A stretch of DNA of 35,608 nt, taken from positions 179,729-215,336 of the forward strand of contig NW_003149281.1 of the NCBI RefSeq assembly GCF_000003605.2, written 5' to 3'. The translations under genes and the position numbers were made by a program. The notes under the pieces were generated by a model. The model worked only from the letters and a program-made list of their open reading frames with translations. It had not been told where the DNA came from and did no database searches. The DNA comes from Saccoglossus kowalevskii. Taxonomy: Eukaryota > Hemichordata > Enteropneusta > Harrimaniidae. Below are positions 34,926 through 35,608 of this stretch, piece after piece; within the stretch, counting starts at the first letter, position 1, and each line of letters starts with the position of its first letter.

Positions 34926-35389
34926 ACTCGAAGGGGAATATACCTAGTGTTTGAATTTGAATATAACGTCAGATACTGGAACAGCAGTAGAACACATTAT
35001 ATTTTATACACTATTTCACCATTTTAATAATAAACACTTAATAAAAACAAACCCATGATAACTAAATTTGAAGCTAGACATTTGTATTAGCTTTGATTGC
35101 TAGAACCATCAAGGAAGAAGGAAGAACAGTCATATTGTTTACAATAATTTAATTGCAACGCTACGTGTGTGTTTTGAGCGCACATTGGTTTCGTGTATTC
35201 CACTGACAATGTTTTTTGTCACAATCTGTCTATGTTTTATAGTTTGAGCACTGGTTGAATTTTTAAATCATTGTCAATATTTGTTATAAGAAAAACTGTG
35301 CATAAATGGTAACTGTTTACACTGACCACTGTCACAGTGAATTAATTTCGTCATCCAAAACACAATAAAAATATTATAGAAGTTTCTGG
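34926..35389. other. Intergenic, nothing recognised
   Basis: AT-rich sequence between the minisatellite and the ribozyme-bearing repeat. Confidence 0.5.
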
Positions 35390-35550
35390 ATAATATATAT
35401 ATATATACGTGGACAGAGAAATTAAGACACGACTACATGAGTAAGGTTTACTCTACAGTACTGTTTCGTAAGGTACATGGAGTACCTCACTCATCAGGAG
35501 TTAAGACTTTATTAAATAAACTACCGAAACAGACTACGTTATAAGCGCTA
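35390..35550 (-). mobile_element. Probable hammerhead-bearing repeat (Penelope-like or retrozyme type), approximate limits
   Basis: Surrounds the ribozyme motif at 35450-35501. On its 3' side (minus strand) is a CACGTATATATATA tract (35394-35409). The 5' side carries an AATAAA at about 35510-35520 and a GTTTCGGTAG stretch. Type I hammerheads in animals are known from Penelope-like retroelements and small non-autonomous retrozymes, so such an element is likely; its borders and class are inferred. Confidence 0.4.
35450..35501 (-). ncRNA. Type I hammerhead ribozyme
   Basis: A self-cleaving RNA motif, complete in sequence. On the minus strand, in order: stem I strand ACTC; core CTGATGA (35491-35497); stem II of 9 bp (35482-35490 with 35468-35476, one G-T pair) closed by TCCAT; core GAA (35465-35467); stem III ACAG/CTGT with a two-base TA loop (35455-35464); the cleavage-site nucleotide A17 (35454); stem I partner GAGT (35450-35453). 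The 10.1-11.1 G-C and 15.1-16.1 A-U pairs are both present. Predicted cleavage lies between 35454 and 35453. The very short, self-complementary stem III suggests a dimeric active form, as known for other animal hammerheads with minimal stem III. H17 is A, not the commoner C, which may slow cleavage. Confidence 0.82.
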
Positions 35551-35608
35551 CAGATTTGCATAACAATGGAGTGTGTTTACGATATTAAAACTAGTTGTAG
35601 CATAGCAA

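Overview
This is a non-coding-rich, AT-rich stretch of an animal nuclear genome. Evidence for a metazoan: two complete intronless class A GPCR genes of the biogenic-amine type, a spliced Pointed (SAM/PNT) domain gene of the ETS transcription factor family with GT-AG introns, decayed LINE reverse-transcriptase tails, putative solo LTRs, MITEs and many microsatellites. An invertebrate, plausibly a marine one such as a hemichordate, amphioxus or echinoderm, fits best. That placement is inference; nothing here fixes the species.

Layout. 1-4.8 kb: a tRNA-like/SINE scrap, a 5-bp CACTA/CACTG satellite, one unrecognised ORF, and a degenerate ~115-170 bp tandem repeat array into which a TTAA-flanked inverted-repeat element (MITE) has inserted. 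4.8-7.9 kb: a putative solo LTR (copy A), degraded sequence, and a 5'-truncated LINE tail ending in a (TAA)n tract. 8.6-10.95 kb: the minus-strand 5' part of a PNT-domain gene (three phase-compatible exons, perhaps a fourth), with three CGTCA sites exactly 20 bp apart just upstream. 12.5-12.9 kb: a GPCR pseudogene. 15.0-16.2 kb: intact GPCR gene 1. 18.7-19.5 kb: a second GPCR pseudogene fragment, split by putative solo LTR copy B. 21.4-22.2 kb: a second LINE tail. 24.9 and 27.6 kb: two weak candidate first exons. 28.7-29.9 kb: intact GPCR gene 2. 30-35.6 kb: mostly empty, with a perfect 11-copy 20-bp minisatellite and, at the right edge on the minus strand, a sequence satisfying every core rule of a type I hammerhead ribozyme.

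The GPCRs and their relics all lie on the minus strand and look like a local tandem family: two live members (402 and 398 aa) and two dead ones closest to gene 1. Both live receptors keep D3.32, the DRY/DRF motif, CWxP, W7.43 and NPxxY, which suggests aminergic receptors of the histamine H3/H4-muscarinic branch. Neither has the H3/H4 glutamate at 5.46, so the ligand is open. The best candidates for something new are the ribozyme-bearing repeat, the LTR-split receptor relic, and the evenly spaced CRE-like sites at the ETS-type gene.
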